Assembly (NCBI GenBank): GCA_946807835.1
Contig: OX327702.1
Coordinates: forward strand, 17,174,001 to 17,238,000
Direction: 5' to 3'
Origin: Ailanthus altissimus
Lineage: Eukaryota; Streptophyta; Magnoliopsida; Sapindales; Simaroubaceae
DNA: 64,000 nt
Part shown: piece by piece, positions 23,896-36,335 of the stretch
Layout of the letters: every line of letters begins with the position of its first letter
How positions within the stretch are numbered: the first letter of the stretch is position 1
Translations under genes and position numbers: made by a program
Notes under the pieces: generated by a model
Seen by the model: only the letters and a program-made list of their open reading frames with translations
What the model was told of the DNA's origin: nothing
The model's database searches: none

Positions 23896-26800
23896 ATTTT
23901 TATATATAAAATTTTATTTTTCAATAATCAATATACATGAAAATGTCATTTCGAATTTAAGAAAATAAAAAATTGCATTAAAGATGGACTCGTTTACCTA
24001 TAGTAAAACATGCATAAACAATGCAATATTTTAACCTAAAAAATACAATATTTATCATTATAAAAAAGAAAATCGAAGTAAATCTTAAAAAAAAAATCTG
24101 ATGTAAGATTTGATACATTTATAAAAGTAATGCTTAGATTTTGAAATTTAACATATAACTGAGGAATCTAATATGAAAGTTGAAAAAGTTGGCGGCTTTT
24201 GCTACAGATCCATGGCATGTATTTAATTTATAGGATGATAGGCAACTTTTAAATGAGTGATCCACGTGTTTATATAATATTCTCATTATGGATTTTGTTT
24301 CAGCCATCTGGTCCAGTATGCTTTTATTAAGAATGTTATCAGATAGTCGGATGCACCTTTCTCTTTACTCTTTATCTCGCTTTTGTTTTGTTAATTGTTA
24401 ATAATAGTAGAAGTTATTGTGAGATGAATCACCTTTACCCAGAGTGGTTAGGTTGGCTAATTTGGAGAGTTGAAATAAACAAAAGCATTTTTTAAATTTT
24501 TTTTAAAAATAAATAGTTATTAATTTTGTTTCTTCAAAAGTAGTGCATTTCCAGAACGTTCTGCGAAGGGGGGAATGATGGTTTATGTTCAAGAAATGAT
24601 TCAACCAATAGTTGTCAAGATGGATTTTGTAGTGCATCATTTCAGTGGAGCCATTAGTGTCTTAATGTCTCGATTCCATGGATGCCATGGGGTCCTGCAT
24701 ATTGTACCAAAATTTGGAATGAAACCATACGAAATTACCTTGAACATTCCAAACCAAAACTTTTCGCAATATGTCCGGGTTGAAGTCGGAGTTTGTTAGT
24801 TTTGATCACATTTACCCCATCAAAGATTTGTTTAAGGGTTTGTTGGAGATAAAAATACTTTTTGTTTAATTTTAAATGTAAATATAATATGAGTTAAGAG
24901 TTTAATAATTGGAGATCTTAAAAAGATATTTATAAATAAAAAATTAAAAGGGTGATCGAGCAATAACTTTTAACTGGTATTTAGAGTCAAATTTGAGTTT
25001 ATCGTGTTGTGTTGGAATCGGAAGACACTTGTCGCAAAAAGTAGATAGTGATTCAGTATTTGACAAATAGAGATAAATGAGAAATAACAAGGGGTAAAAT
25101 ACAATTATGTCACCCTTCAGCCATCACAAACAAAAGCATTTTAATGGCCGAATGAGAAATATAGGGATGAATGATGATACGTGGAAAAGGTTTGTGGTGC
25201 GTCATTTTCTTATCCTCAATAGCATTTTGTTGCGTTTCTCGTCTTTCATTTCAGCAAAGAAGCATTTTGTGGAAATACGTAACCATACGTCACTGCTTTA
25301 TATCTTGATTTTATATATGAATCTGACTGATGATAATGCAATAAAATAATCTAACGCCTATTCTTTGGTTCACGGAGGTCACCTTTTGAGCATCTAGAAA
25401 TTATAGTCCAGAAAAGGCCCTTTGATGGCTTCGGTTTTTGGCTTTTTATGTATTTGCTTTAGCATGAATCATGATCGCTCGAGAGTGTTTCAAACAATAT
25501 TATTAAATACGCAATCAATTATTGTATTTCATATCGTATGGTATCTAGATGATTTTTTTCTACCAGAGTTTTAAGATATTCGAGAAATTCCTCGGATACA
25601 AGAGAAAAGAGACGACTTCTTACCCTTTTTTTTTTTTTGCTTAATTAGCTAGCTTTTATTGACTTGAAAAGGCATTGCTTTTTATTGCCTTTTGGCACAG
25701 ATAAACTTGCATGTATTGGAAATTCGGGATTCCAGCTTTTTGTTGTTTATAAAGGTCATTCAAATCAAAATGGTAATTTTATTTTACAAATTAAGAAGCT
25801 TTAATTATATATGTAATGTGGTGGGCGGCAAGTCGTTAGCTAGACCTGACGGACCCTATTGGTATGTTCCCTCTCTCTCTTAATATTTTTAATGAGTAAA
25901 ATAATTATTTCTTCGAGTGTTAATTTGAATGTCACAATCGAACCTGCTATTACCAATGGAAATCATTTACCATGGAGAATGAGAGACAATTTCTTGAGTC
26001 CCAAACAAATCACTCAAAGATTCTAATTTGAGGTGGTTGGTACATGGCCATTTTGAGTTTAATTCTCCCTTTACGTAAGAAGAGAGTAAGATTTTTCTTA
26101 ATACTAATGAGAGTAAATTAATTGTGTTTTAAATCCAAATTTACGATTGCAATGAATTTATTTAAAATTATCTCAATTGGTCCATATAAATTTTTAGAGC
26201 AGCACACTCTGAAAATAAAGGAAAGATAAAACGAATTTTTTAAGAATTTATATTTTCTATTTTGATTCAGTTTAGTTAAAAATTGAATTCATTAATTTCA
26301 AAAAATTAAAATTGATTGATTTAATCATATAGAGTTTATTTGTTTAATTTTTAATTTTTTAATTTTTTTTTTAGTTTAAACCAAACTAGTTCAAAATTTA
26401 AATTGAAGGGAATTAAAAAAATTCAATTGATTTTCGATCAACACTAATGCTCACCCTTAACTTTTTTTATTTATTTTTGTCTTCATTTTCACGTCATATC
26501 ATATTTCACCTGATTTGATTTTTCACTTAATTTATTCACTTTTGATTATTGGTACAATCACGAGTACCACATTGAAAGCAATGTACTACTGCATTGTTCT
26601 AAATGTACTAGTTACTACTTCACGAGGATCACAGTGTGCTAGTTACTGCCTCATAGCCAAAACCATCAACCTAATAAAAAGACAAAAATTCGTACAAAAA
26701 TCACAAACAATTTACATCACCGCGTGGGCGTGGCTCTCTCTAAAGACCGACTATAACACACATAGTTCGAGATAAGAGATTATATTAATTAAATTATACA

Positions 26801-27048
26801 ATAAAAATAACATGACAGAAGGACAAAAAATATTTTTTAATAATCATTATATAAATTGAACAAAATAAAACAACCAATCACCGTGAACCAAATTGACAAC
26901 TGAACTGCCATAGCCGGCGGGCACCGGTTTAACACTAAGCTACTATGCCGATACGATAATTCCAAAATTCTTACACTATTTGCCTTCTTTTTAGCACTTG
27001 CATATCCCTCAATATTTACTTAATTCCTTATGTCTTTAGATAATTTCA
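23896..27048. other. Intergenic DNA downstream of the HIPP gene
   Basis: AT-rich unique-looking sequence with poly(T) at about 25,625. The longest open stretches (24,575-24,799 plus, 74 codons; 25,107-25,349 plus, 80 codons; 26,515-26,775 plus, 86 codons) match no family I recognise, show no clear gene signals and are left uncalled. No transposon protein was seen here. Confidence 0.5.
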
Positions 27049-27054
27049 TTTATT
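27049..27054 (-). terminator. Possible poly(A) signal of the HIPP gene
   Basis: AATAAA on the minus strand, 63 bases past the HIPP stop codon. Plant poly(A) signals are loose, and AT-rich DNA gives chance matches, so the distance is the main support. Confidence 0.4.
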
Positions 27055-27117
27055 TACATTTTTAGCCTTATTTTGAAGTCTATATCCTCATTATTCAACG
27101 TCGATTGTCAATCACAT

Positions 27118-28654
27118 TCACATAACAGAACAGGCGTTGGGATTCTCGTCGCTGAATATCTGAGGCGCGTGTTGCAAGTGAGCGTTGTGGTGTGGGTCCA
27201 TCATATAACCTTGGTCCATGTACACCACCTGATGATTCTCCACGGGATAACTCTGCCCGTACACGTGTCCGTCATGCCAATAACTTGGTGCGGCTGGGTA
27301 AGGGAATCCATAGTACTCCATTTTGTTCACCCCCACCTTAGGAGCACCGCCATCGCCGCCGCCGCCAGCGGTAGCATCTTTCTCTTTCTTCTCTCCACCT
27401 TTGTCGGCTGCGGGGGCCGGGCCAGGAGCAGCTGCAGCTTTTTCCTTCTTGTCTCCTCCGCCTCCGCCAGACTCTTTGTTGTCTTTCTTCTCGCCATCGT
27501 CTTTTTTGGCCGGAACAACCTCAACGCTTCGTTTCAGCTTGTCTTTTAAATAAGGTACCATCTCTTTAACATCCATCGTGCCCTTCACCGTCACCAGATC
27601 TTTGGCTTTGTCGATTGCCACAACACCAACCCCTGGTAGTTAAAGCCACGTCAGTTGCTTCATTTACAAATATGCTGCCGTATAACTACTAATTTAAAAC
27701 TAATTCAATTTTTTTTCTTTAATTGTCTGACCTTTGATCTTTGAAACTATTTTCTTGATTTTGCTACTGCAGCCGTCGCAGTGCAATCTGATTTTCAAAA
27801 CGACCGTGCTCTGTAAAACACAAATAAATAAATAACCATAATTAGTTAAAATGAATCATAAATAGTTATAATCTATTAATTTAAGTGGTTGCAAGAAAAT
27901 GAAATTTAACCTAACAATTTTTTTGATGAAAAAGAAAAAGTCAAAAAGTTTCGAAAATAAACGCTCAATTAATTCGAAATTAAGAATAAGTCCCACTTGT
28001 CACATGGCATGTTAATGCGGGGACATATTGTTACCTCTTTGGCCGGTTTCTTATCGTCGGGTTTCTTTTCTTCCGGTTTCTTACCGTCGGGTTTCTTTTC
28101 TTCCGGTTTCTTATCGCCGCCACCGTCTTTCTTGGGTTGAGGAGAGATGATTTCGACCTTCTTCTTTGTCTTCTCTTCCAATCTCTCTTTCAGTTTAGCT
28201 GGGTCCACTTTCCCAATCACCGTGACCTTATTTGCTCCGCTATCTGTTTTAACATCCTCAACGCCTAAACCAAACAACAAAACAATCGGATTAGCCACAA
28301 ATTTAACACTAATTAAATGCGGAACAACTGTCGAGTTCCAATTTTGATGAGCTCTTATTCTATTTTGACACGACAATTCAAATGATTTGGTGAAGTACCA
28401 TCGTAATTTTTCATGGCACGGCGGACCTTCTTGGCGCAACCTTCACAATGCAAGTCAAGCTTCAAAACGACAGTGACGGCGCCGTCGCCTTTCTTAGCAC
28501 CGGCATCAGCCGTAGCCTTCTTCTCGCCGTCATTTTTGGATCCCTCTTTTTGCTGAACAAGAAACCAAACAAACGCGTCAAATTAAATCAACGGGAGATT
28601 ATTAAGAAACAAAATGAGAAATTAATCACACACACTACTACTCACCTCGCCCAT
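27118..28654 (-). CDS. HIPP: Heavy-metal-associated isoprenylated plant protein (HIPP), two HMA domains
   Basis: Five coding exons can be read: 28,654-28,646, 28,552-28,399, 28,264-28,035, 27,810-27,732 and 27,632-27,118, all with GT/AG introns of 93, 134, 224 and 99 bp and matching phases, giving 328 residues. HMA domain 1 (about 29-95) has HCEGC with C39 and C42; HMA domain 2 (about 132-198) has HCDGC with C142 and C145. A Lys/Pro/Glu-rich linker joins them (about 99-131). A Gly/Lys-rich disordered stretch (about 199-250) and a Tyr/His-rich tail follow, and the protein ends CSVM, a CaaX box for farnesylation. This layout is that of the two-domain HIPP clade (HIPP3/5/6 type). Family members bind Zn, Cd or Cu and attach to membranes or enter the nucleus; which applies here is unknown. 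The start MGE followed by a Lys-rich N-terminus fits the family. It is the only intact gene seen in the window. Confidence 0.93.
28045..28116 (-). repeat. 30-bp minisatellite in HIPP exon 3
   Basis: About 2.4 copies of a 30-bp unit encode the ten-residue repeat [10 protein letters not shown] in the linker between the two HMA domains. Copies differ by single bases, and the repeat keeps the reading frame because its length is a multiple of three. It could vary in copy number between alleles without breaking the gene. Confidence 0.85.
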
Positions 28655-28761
28655 GATAGTTAATCTCCTTTGCTTTGAATATTCTAAGGAATTTTCTTTT
28701 CGGAGTCGGTGGTTTAGATCGGTAGAATTGTTTTTGAAGAGGGGAAAAGGAGGCAAACGGA

Positions 28762-28773
28762 GATATATATAGA
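28762..28773 (-). promoter_or_regulatory. TATA box of the HIPP gene
   Basis: On the minus strand, TCTATATATATC lies about 110 bp upstream of the ATG. Transcription would start about 30 bp downstream, near 28,730-28,740, leaving a leader of about 80 nt with no upstream ATG seen. It is the only good TATA box close to the start. Confidence 0.65.
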
Positions 28774-28774
28774 G

Positions 28775-31577
28775 TAATAGAGAAGGTTGTTGGGATATCT
28801 GGTCAGCTATGCCATGTCAATCTATGTATATATGAGTTGTATGTATCATGTATAATGAATGTGTGGATGATGGATGGTCATGATAATATTATGAAAGTCT
28901 TTAAGTCAGTTTGTGTGTGCTGCCCCGCTGCCGCCTGATTTGGACGGATTGATAGTGCTGAAAAGTGCGTATTTACTGACGAGAAATGCTACGTTTCTCC
29001 TCAACTGATTTCTAAATTTTTTATTTAATATATAATAAAATTTTAAAATACCGGTTACATTATTCGTTATTTATTTTGATAAAATATTAAATAGATTTTA
29101 GGAAAAATTAAATTGGTGAGATGAAGTATAATCAAATAATAGCTTGGATTTGACTTTCTCTTAATCTACTGATAAGGCAAAATAAAAATAATCAATGGGT
29201 TATATTCTTTTGATTTAAATTAGAAGAAAATGGTTTAATTTAATTTTGTTGTGTTAAATTGTTGTTGTACTATTTAACTTTTTAAAATTTATCTTCATAT
29301 ATTTCTATTAATTTTTATTAAAATGCTAATCTAATTCGATAGGAGAATTGTTCTATACTGGATCGATATGTTAGATGTTTCATCAATAATTAACAAATTA
29401 ATATGAGCCATAAAAAGTGACTTATATACGATCAAACATCAAATGGTTAAAAGACTTTTAACCTTGAAAATTCACCCAATACAATTAGGAAGAACAGTAA
29501 TCATGCTGGCACCTGAAAAGCATAAATGTTTGCGTAGGAAAATAATCTATCTGGAAAGATTCTTTCCAGTATGGTGATGGTGCCCAATGCGTGCCTATGT
29601 CGATGTCGGCTACCTAGTCTTTGTCATTTTAACAGTGGTTTTTGGTTAGAGGTTAAGTTCTAGCTCTCTGTGCCCACACCCACATAGAGATTAAACGAAC
29701 GGAGCTTCAATTCGATTAGACTTGATTTGATTTCAACCTAACAACAAATGATCTGCCTGCCTAGGCTAGCCCTAGCCTAGGTCCATCTCCATTTTATTAT
29801 TTTAGGCTCATTTAAGCTTATCCATCTAATACAATACAAGTAGAATTAGTTAGAGAGGCTGCGACTGGCCTGGTCGCATTAGAATTTGGACATGCATGTT
29901 TCATACAAAATATTTAGATTTCCTACGAAACTGAAGTGATTTTCACTTTTTTTTCGTATAAACATAATGTTTGGTCAAATGTTTATCGAAGGCATGTTTC
30001 GTGCCTATATTGGCATTATACTTAAGGTAACAAATCTAAAGCAAAAAGGACTGTGCTAGTTCTCTTATCTCTCTCTTAATTTTGTTTAAAAACAAAAATT
30101 AGTATACGTGTGATTATTGTTAACACGTGCTTACTGTCTTCACCCGCAAAGTAATAGAAGCGTTTAAAATATAATGCATGATCACAATTTAACAAGTTTA
30201 TTAAGTTTTAATAACTTGAGATTCAAAGATTTATACTTTTTTTATTTTTTTATCTTTACACTTAATATTTTACGGTGGTGTGTAAGAGTTTAGAAGTGTA
30301 CTTTTTCATCATATCAAATGATATTATTTTTTCACAATAATTTTATTATTTACATATTTATATTTTATTTTAATAAATATACATTAATGTATGTGAGTTA
30401 TTTTAATTTAATGTTTATTTTATAATTTAAATTTTTGTATATTGCATTACTTAAATATATATCTGAAGTAGATGTTTTGTTAATTTTAATCATTTTTATA
30501 ATGATTGATTTTATTTTAAAATACATGTTTGTTCAATAATAAGATAAAATAAATTTACTTAAAGTTTTTTCTATTATGGTTGTCAATTATTTGTGTCCTA
30601 ATTTATTAAAATTTATCTATTATAATCTTGATTCAAAAAATTAATTGTTAAGACAAAAGATTAGAAAGAGTCAAAAATTAATTAGTTGAAGTATGTACAT
30701 ATACATATAGGTGATATCATTTGTATTGATCCATATGTACGAAAATTTCTATTATACGTCAATAAAATTAAATTGGTAGATTCAATTGTAATAAAAATAC
30801 ATAGTTATAGTTAAAAAAACATCATTTTTTATATAATTTATTTTATTAATAAATTTTTTTATTAAAAAAACTTTTAATCAATACTTTTATATTGAATAAA
30901 CTTGTCAAAAGTGTAAATCTCAAGATGCTTAGGTTATATTCTTAAATAATTGTCTTGTGTTAGGCAATGCCAAAAAAATTTATTATTATTATAGTTATTG
31001 AATTACTATAAAATTTGTTGTTTGTCAATTTAGAATGCGGCGCAACTATTAAACTCTATTTAAAGCTACATAGAATGAAAATTTATATAAGTGTTAAATA
31101 ATTGAAGATCATTTTTAGGTTTAATGTTAGCGGCGTGTAATCATTCTTGAAAGAAAAAAAAATGCTCTAGTGGCGTATTAGGCTACATAGACTTGGTACA
31201 TATTCGGACCATCAACATCACGGCTGCTTGCATTTCAAAGCTTGGCTCAGCGAAAAAGTTTTAAGTATTCTGTGCCTTATGCTAGGAGTTTAAATTTTGA
31301 TAAAATTTAAGATAATTTTATTTTTTTAATTATTTAAAGATTAATTTTAATTTTTTTAATTATTAAATAATAAAATAGTATAATAATTAATTTAAAAATT
31401 ATAAAATTAATCATTTATATAAATACCTAATACATTATTGAAACAAAAATATTTAACTAACAGTATATATAAATATATGTACAGTATAGAGTTAATTACC
31501 CAATAAGATTAGTGTTAGTTATTTTTAAAACTTAGGTGCTCGTTTCGAAGTTTATTCGTGTGTGTATATAAAAAGAG
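28775..31577. other. Intergenic DNA upstream of the HIPP gene
   Basis: No coding frame of note. It contains a perfect 10-bp inverted repeat, CCTAGGCTAG with a 2-bp loop, at 29,760-29,781, an ACACGTGC word (ABRE/G-box type) near 30,123, and increasingly AT-rich sequence toward 31.5 kb. It may hold distal regulatory sites for the HIPP gene, but none is proven. Confidence 0.45.
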
Positions 31578-31810
31578 TAATATTATAATAAATAGTTAAA
31601 TTATAAATTTTTTATATTAAGTGATGTGTTATTAATGTGTCATTTATTAATTAATATTATATACATATTATATTAATAAAAAATAAAAAATGAAAATAAA
31701 AAATTAATAATTATTTAATAAATAATAGTTATTGATTAATAATACATCATTTAGAATATAAAATTTATATTCAACTTTATATAGTACTATTCATAAAAAA
31801 GAATAATATT
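31578..31810. mobile_element. MITE-like inverted repeat
   Basis: About 233 bp whose two ends are imperfect inverted copies over about 70-80 bp: left AATATTATAATAAATAGTT, then TGATGTGTTATTAAT; right, inverted, AATATTATTC, then TGATGTATTATTAAT. There is no coding content. This shape is typical of a non-autonomous DNA transposon. The AT-rich context makes the exact edges and the target duplication uncertain. Confidence 0.5.
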
Positions 31811-34440
31811 ATATTTTTTAATGATTATTTTAAAATTTTATTTTAAATAATGTGTTAGTAAAATAGTATAATAAGTAATTTTAAATATATAAATTTATTA
31901 TTTAATATATTAATTAAAATAAAAAATTTAAAAAATATAACGTTACTAATAAATAAATAAATATATATATATATATTGAAAGCACAATTTTATATGATGG
32001 GAAAAGCCAATCCGAACTCAAAATATAAGGTGTGATTTACGGCATATCGGCAGTGAAATGTCAAAAAAGATATGATCGATAAAGTGCTGAATTATGAGAA
32101 AGTGAGACGTGTTTTTGACTTCATTGGGGGCGATTACAATATCAATGACGTAAAAGAAAAAATAAGAGGAGGTAGAGTAATACAACACGCCCACAACTGA
32201 CAGGGTCAGGGCGACCTTTAATTCAATGGAAAGGAAAAATAATGAAAATGTTAAAAGTCTAAATTAACATTCCATTTTTTCGTAGCTAGCAAGACTTTTC
32301 TAATGCTGCCACACAAAATCCCTTCAATGAACTTGATACTCATACGGGTTGGCTTGTTATGCTAAGTATTTTTATTTTGATAACAGTCTTTTCATTGTAG
32401 AATCAAAGTAAATAAATATTTAAATATAAAGTAAATATAGTATTTATGGAACACTTTAATTCTTATATGTTCAAAATTAAATAAAAATATTAATATACCA
32501 AACCAACCCGTCATCCTTTATTGATTATAACAAAAAGAGAAAATTATCAATTAAATTCCTTAAAACAAACTTCCAAAACTTATGTTAAGTGCGTTTTTAG
32601 TTGATTTTTTATTGGTTAAATTTTTTTTTTAATACCAAATTTTAAAAAAAAAAATTCTAATAACGTTTGATCATAATTAGGGTTAAAATTTTTGGAGATG
32701 AAAAAACTATTTTATCTTTATAAAAAAAAAAACTTAAAATTTAAGTTTTTAATAGTAAAGCTTTTCAAGTTTTTTTTATATTTGTGTATTAATTCATATA
32801 CTCTAATAATATTTTTTAATTTTATAATATACCTTTAATAAAAATAAATTCTATTCAATTAATATATTTTTAACATTTTATTGAAAGTCACTATAATTTC
32901 ATATTTTTGCAACCATTATATTTCTTTAAGGCTCTACCAAAATGTCAAAAAAAAAATTGTTATAAGTATGTAGGAAAAATATTTTATTGATTGATATGTA
33001 TTAATTTTTCTTAAAATTTTATAAATTTATATTTATTGATATTTAGAGTTCTAATTATTTTAATCATTATTTCACAATGATCATAAAAATAAATTTCAGC
33101 ATGAATCGCGTTTGTGTTGATTATAAAAATATGTTAATAAATTTTATAAATTTAAATATATGTAAAAAAAATTGAACTATCTAAAATTTGAATATAAATT
33201 TTCTTAAATATCTTTTTAGTAATTTAATAATAGATAAATACTTTTAAAAACATGTAGTCAAATGATCTATAACTTCAAAAGAGCTTTTTTAAATTGACAA
33301 TTAAACGATCAATGATTATTTTTAAAAATATAGCTTTATTTTAAAAGTTTAACTTTAAAAAATTCAATTTAAAAAATCCAACTAAACTAGTTCTAAGATT
33401 GAAATTTGGATTATCTTTTTTTAACAACAATATCACTAAGTAAATTTATGTGACATTACTAGTAATAACAAGTTTGAGTAATGCAAAATAATGTAAAATC
33501 TTTAACAAATAGAATTATATTATAATGCCATCTTAATAATATATATTGTGTGACTTATAAAGATCTTCATTATCGCATTATTAAGTAATTTAATATATTA
33601 CTGAACCAATAACATAATATGATAATACTAAACAACTTAACTTTTCATTCCAATTTTTGTATCCCATTACAAAAATTTTAATATAAAAATGCAATTAATT
33701 ATATACTAATACAAGTTCTTAAATTAAATTTAAAGGGTAGATGCATATACCATGTGCATAAATGGAGTAATAAATAAGACAATGTATTATATATAGTTGA
33801 GTTATTATCGTATGAGGTGAGGTATGATATCAAGAATATTCATGCGTTTGAAAAATAGACAACAATGTCTAATAATTAGGTAATTTTTTATCAAAATTAA
33901 AGGAAAAAATAATAAATTAGTTTTAATATTTAAATATTAAATTAATATATTTTTAAATATGAAAATATTAATATTATAAATGATCCAATTGTCATTATAA
34001 ATCTCCGTTTGAAATATTAAAATATCAATATTTTAAATGATCTAATTACCATTATAAATTTTTGTTTGATTTAATTATCATTATAAATGGCGTTGATATT
34101 ACAAATGATGTTGATAAATTTTTTAATTGAATATATTTTGTAAATAAATTTTTTATTTTATTCTATAATTATTTTTTACAGATGATATATTATTAAACAA
34201 TTATAAATATTAATAATTTAAAAAAACAAAAAAAACAAAAAAAAATTATCATATAAAAAAGGTATGATTATCAAGTTAATTTTATTATTAAGAACATTTG
34301 AATAATTTCATACACTCTCTGACATAAAATTTACTAATTTTATCAAAAAGTTTCTGACAATTAAAGATTATTATCTAATTTTTAAATTTATGAGTATTTT
34401 TGATATTTTACCTTCTCTTAAGGGTATAACGGTAATAACA
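31811..34440. other. Very AT-rich intergenic region with repeat-like segments
   Basis: No gene. Around 32,580-33,395 the ends share an inverted TTTAGTTG(G)ATTTTTTA word, which may mark a roughly 0.8-kb non-autonomous element. At about 33,960-34,100 an imperfect tandem repeat of 50-57 bp (ATAAATGATCYAATTRYCATTATAAAT) occurs in 2-3 copies. A (TA)n run lies at about 31,964-31,977. Confidence 0.4.
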
Positions 34441-36335
34441 CTATATAGTTGCATATTGGTCGCGCACATGTTATAAATAGGATTCATTTAAAGATTACAT
34501 AAAAAGAAACATTATTTGCATCCTCGTCTATCTAATGTGTATATTATTTCTCTGCGTTGTTTTTCACGTGGCCAACAACCAGTAATCCAGAACCTTCCTT
34601 GCAACTTCTTACAGATTGTACAACACTTTCTACTAACTTCCATTTTAAATTTATCGTTTCTAATTATAATTGTGGGTTTAAACTTTCAACTTTAATATCC
34701 TATTATGTTAACATTCTCGCATTTGTTTATTTATTTTGCGATTTTAATGTAGCCAAGAATGAAAGTATTGATTACTCTATAGAGTTGCTCTTGCTGTTAC
34801 TCAAGAAGTCTAATTTTCCCATTTTTGAATTCTCATTTCTCTTTGTGAAAGAAGTCAACGACTATAGCGTTCCTTCTCTTTGAATAGTGAAGATGATATT
34901 TTGTTTTTGCTGTCGACCCAGATTTTGGGCTGTTTTGAGCTAACAAGTTAATTTAATATATATTTTTTGGAAATAATGATTGTGTTTGGTAATGGGCTTA
35001 GCAATATTAACCATTTATTAGTGTATAAATGGGTCAAAATTGTATTTGTGCATTGATGCATGTATTAGGTCATTGAACCCCCCGTTTGATTTGATCAAGA
35101 ACAAAAAGAAATTATCATAAACAAAAATAAGACAAGAAGTTATAGTGGTTTAACTCTATAAGAACATACGACTATTTCATCGAGTCTTCATTTATTCAGA
35201 TAATATTATTAAATAATTATTTTTTACAATGATATGCAAAGAGGCATGACATTTATAAATAATGAATTACAAAATAAGTTATCTTCGAGCTTTAAGATTG
35301 TAAAAGAGTTTTAAAAGGCCATAATAAAGCCTTTGAAGACTGCAAACTGCTTGGATAGAATCTAGAAGAAGAAGAAAAGAGTCAGAGGGAAGGGAAAAAA
35401 ATCCCTTTCTTTGTTATTTGGCTCCTTATTTTATTGACCTTATTGAGCTTGGTCCTTGAAAACTTATAAAACTAAGGTAATCTTTTACCTTTATATTTTG
35501 GCCATGTTCCAAGATTATTAGAGGATTTGCATCGAGAATAATGAGATTATGAGATTCTCGAGAATAGAGGTAGTCTGAATCTTTAGATAAGTTGTTTAGG
35601 TCCTTAGTCCTCGGGCGATAACAAATGAGCATCTTGATAACTGCTTAAGGGAAGAAGTGGTCAGTCTCACATGAAGGGCTCACGTGATTTGTTCGACAAT
35701 GTTGGTTACTAAGAATTACTTGTAGGAGCATTTGTTAGTATTGTTGTTTAAGGCTAAGTTCTGTGAATATGTCTTGAGGATGTTCCATTGCACAATAATG
35801 GAACTTCTCGGTGATGGTGGGCCAGAGCCTGTGACATCTTTATGATGGGTTTTGCTAAGGTCAACCATGGACCTCGGGTGAGGCACTCTCAAGATGTCTG
35901 GGTTCATAGGCCATTATGAGCTCTCTAGGGGAGTTGGGCTTAGACCAAAATCCTTGGGGGAGAATATGGGTCTCTTAGTTTTCAGTATTAATTTAATCCG
36001 ATGCTGGGTAGTAATTATGCATATATGGGTCCAAGTGATGTGGTTGTGCACGTGGCTGTCCAGTTACATCAATGTTAGGGTATGATATTTGAAATTGGTG
36101 CAAAAAATGAATTTAATTTGAGTGATCTTGTGAGAGACATGCGCTGACAGGTGGCAAAGTAAACAGTTACATCTTTTCATATTCTTGATGACATGGCCAA
36201 ATCTTAGGCCATTGATATCGATCAGATGGTTAAGGAGTGCTCTTAAAGGATCATGCAAGTTAAAGGGATGTTGCACTCGTGAGAACACTTTAGACCTCAA
36301 ATCTTAAACTGACGACTGCAATTGCAATAAGGGCT
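34441..36335. other. Unclassified region, no supported gene
   Basis: A TATA-like GTTATAAATAGG at about 34,471-34,482 precedes an open stretch at 34,557-34,883 (108 codons, plus; hydrophobic C-terminal half) that matches nothing I recognise. From about 35,100 the base composition shifts and the sequence looks like a decayed LTR or element flank, with no second copy in the window to prove it. No coding domains were seen. Confidence 0.35.

Noticed and set aside
24575..24799. 74-codon plus-strand open stretch in the HIPP downstream region
   Set aside because: No recognised domain, no clear promoter or splice context, and its length is expected by chance.
27073..27553. Open frames on the plus strand (158 and 76 codons) across HIPP exon 5
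   Set aside because: They are shadows of the Gly/Lys/Ala-rich low-complexity exon on the minus strand; they lack family similarity, and the minus frame has the HMA and CaaX features.
27969..28439. Long minus-strand frame of 156 codons read straight through HIPP introns
   Set aside because: Its ends are intron sequence; the GT/AG sites at 28,265 and 28,034 give a better protein with matching phases.
31803..31955. Second MITE next to the one at 31,578
   Set aside because: Only about 12 bp of the ends (TATATTTTTTAA) match well, which AT-rich DNA can give by chance.
34557..34883. 108-codon plus-strand open stretch with a TATA-like box upstream
   Set aside because: AT-rich, hydrophobic, no similarity recognised; the TATA word is weak evidence in this composition. 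Kept only as a remark in the regional entry.
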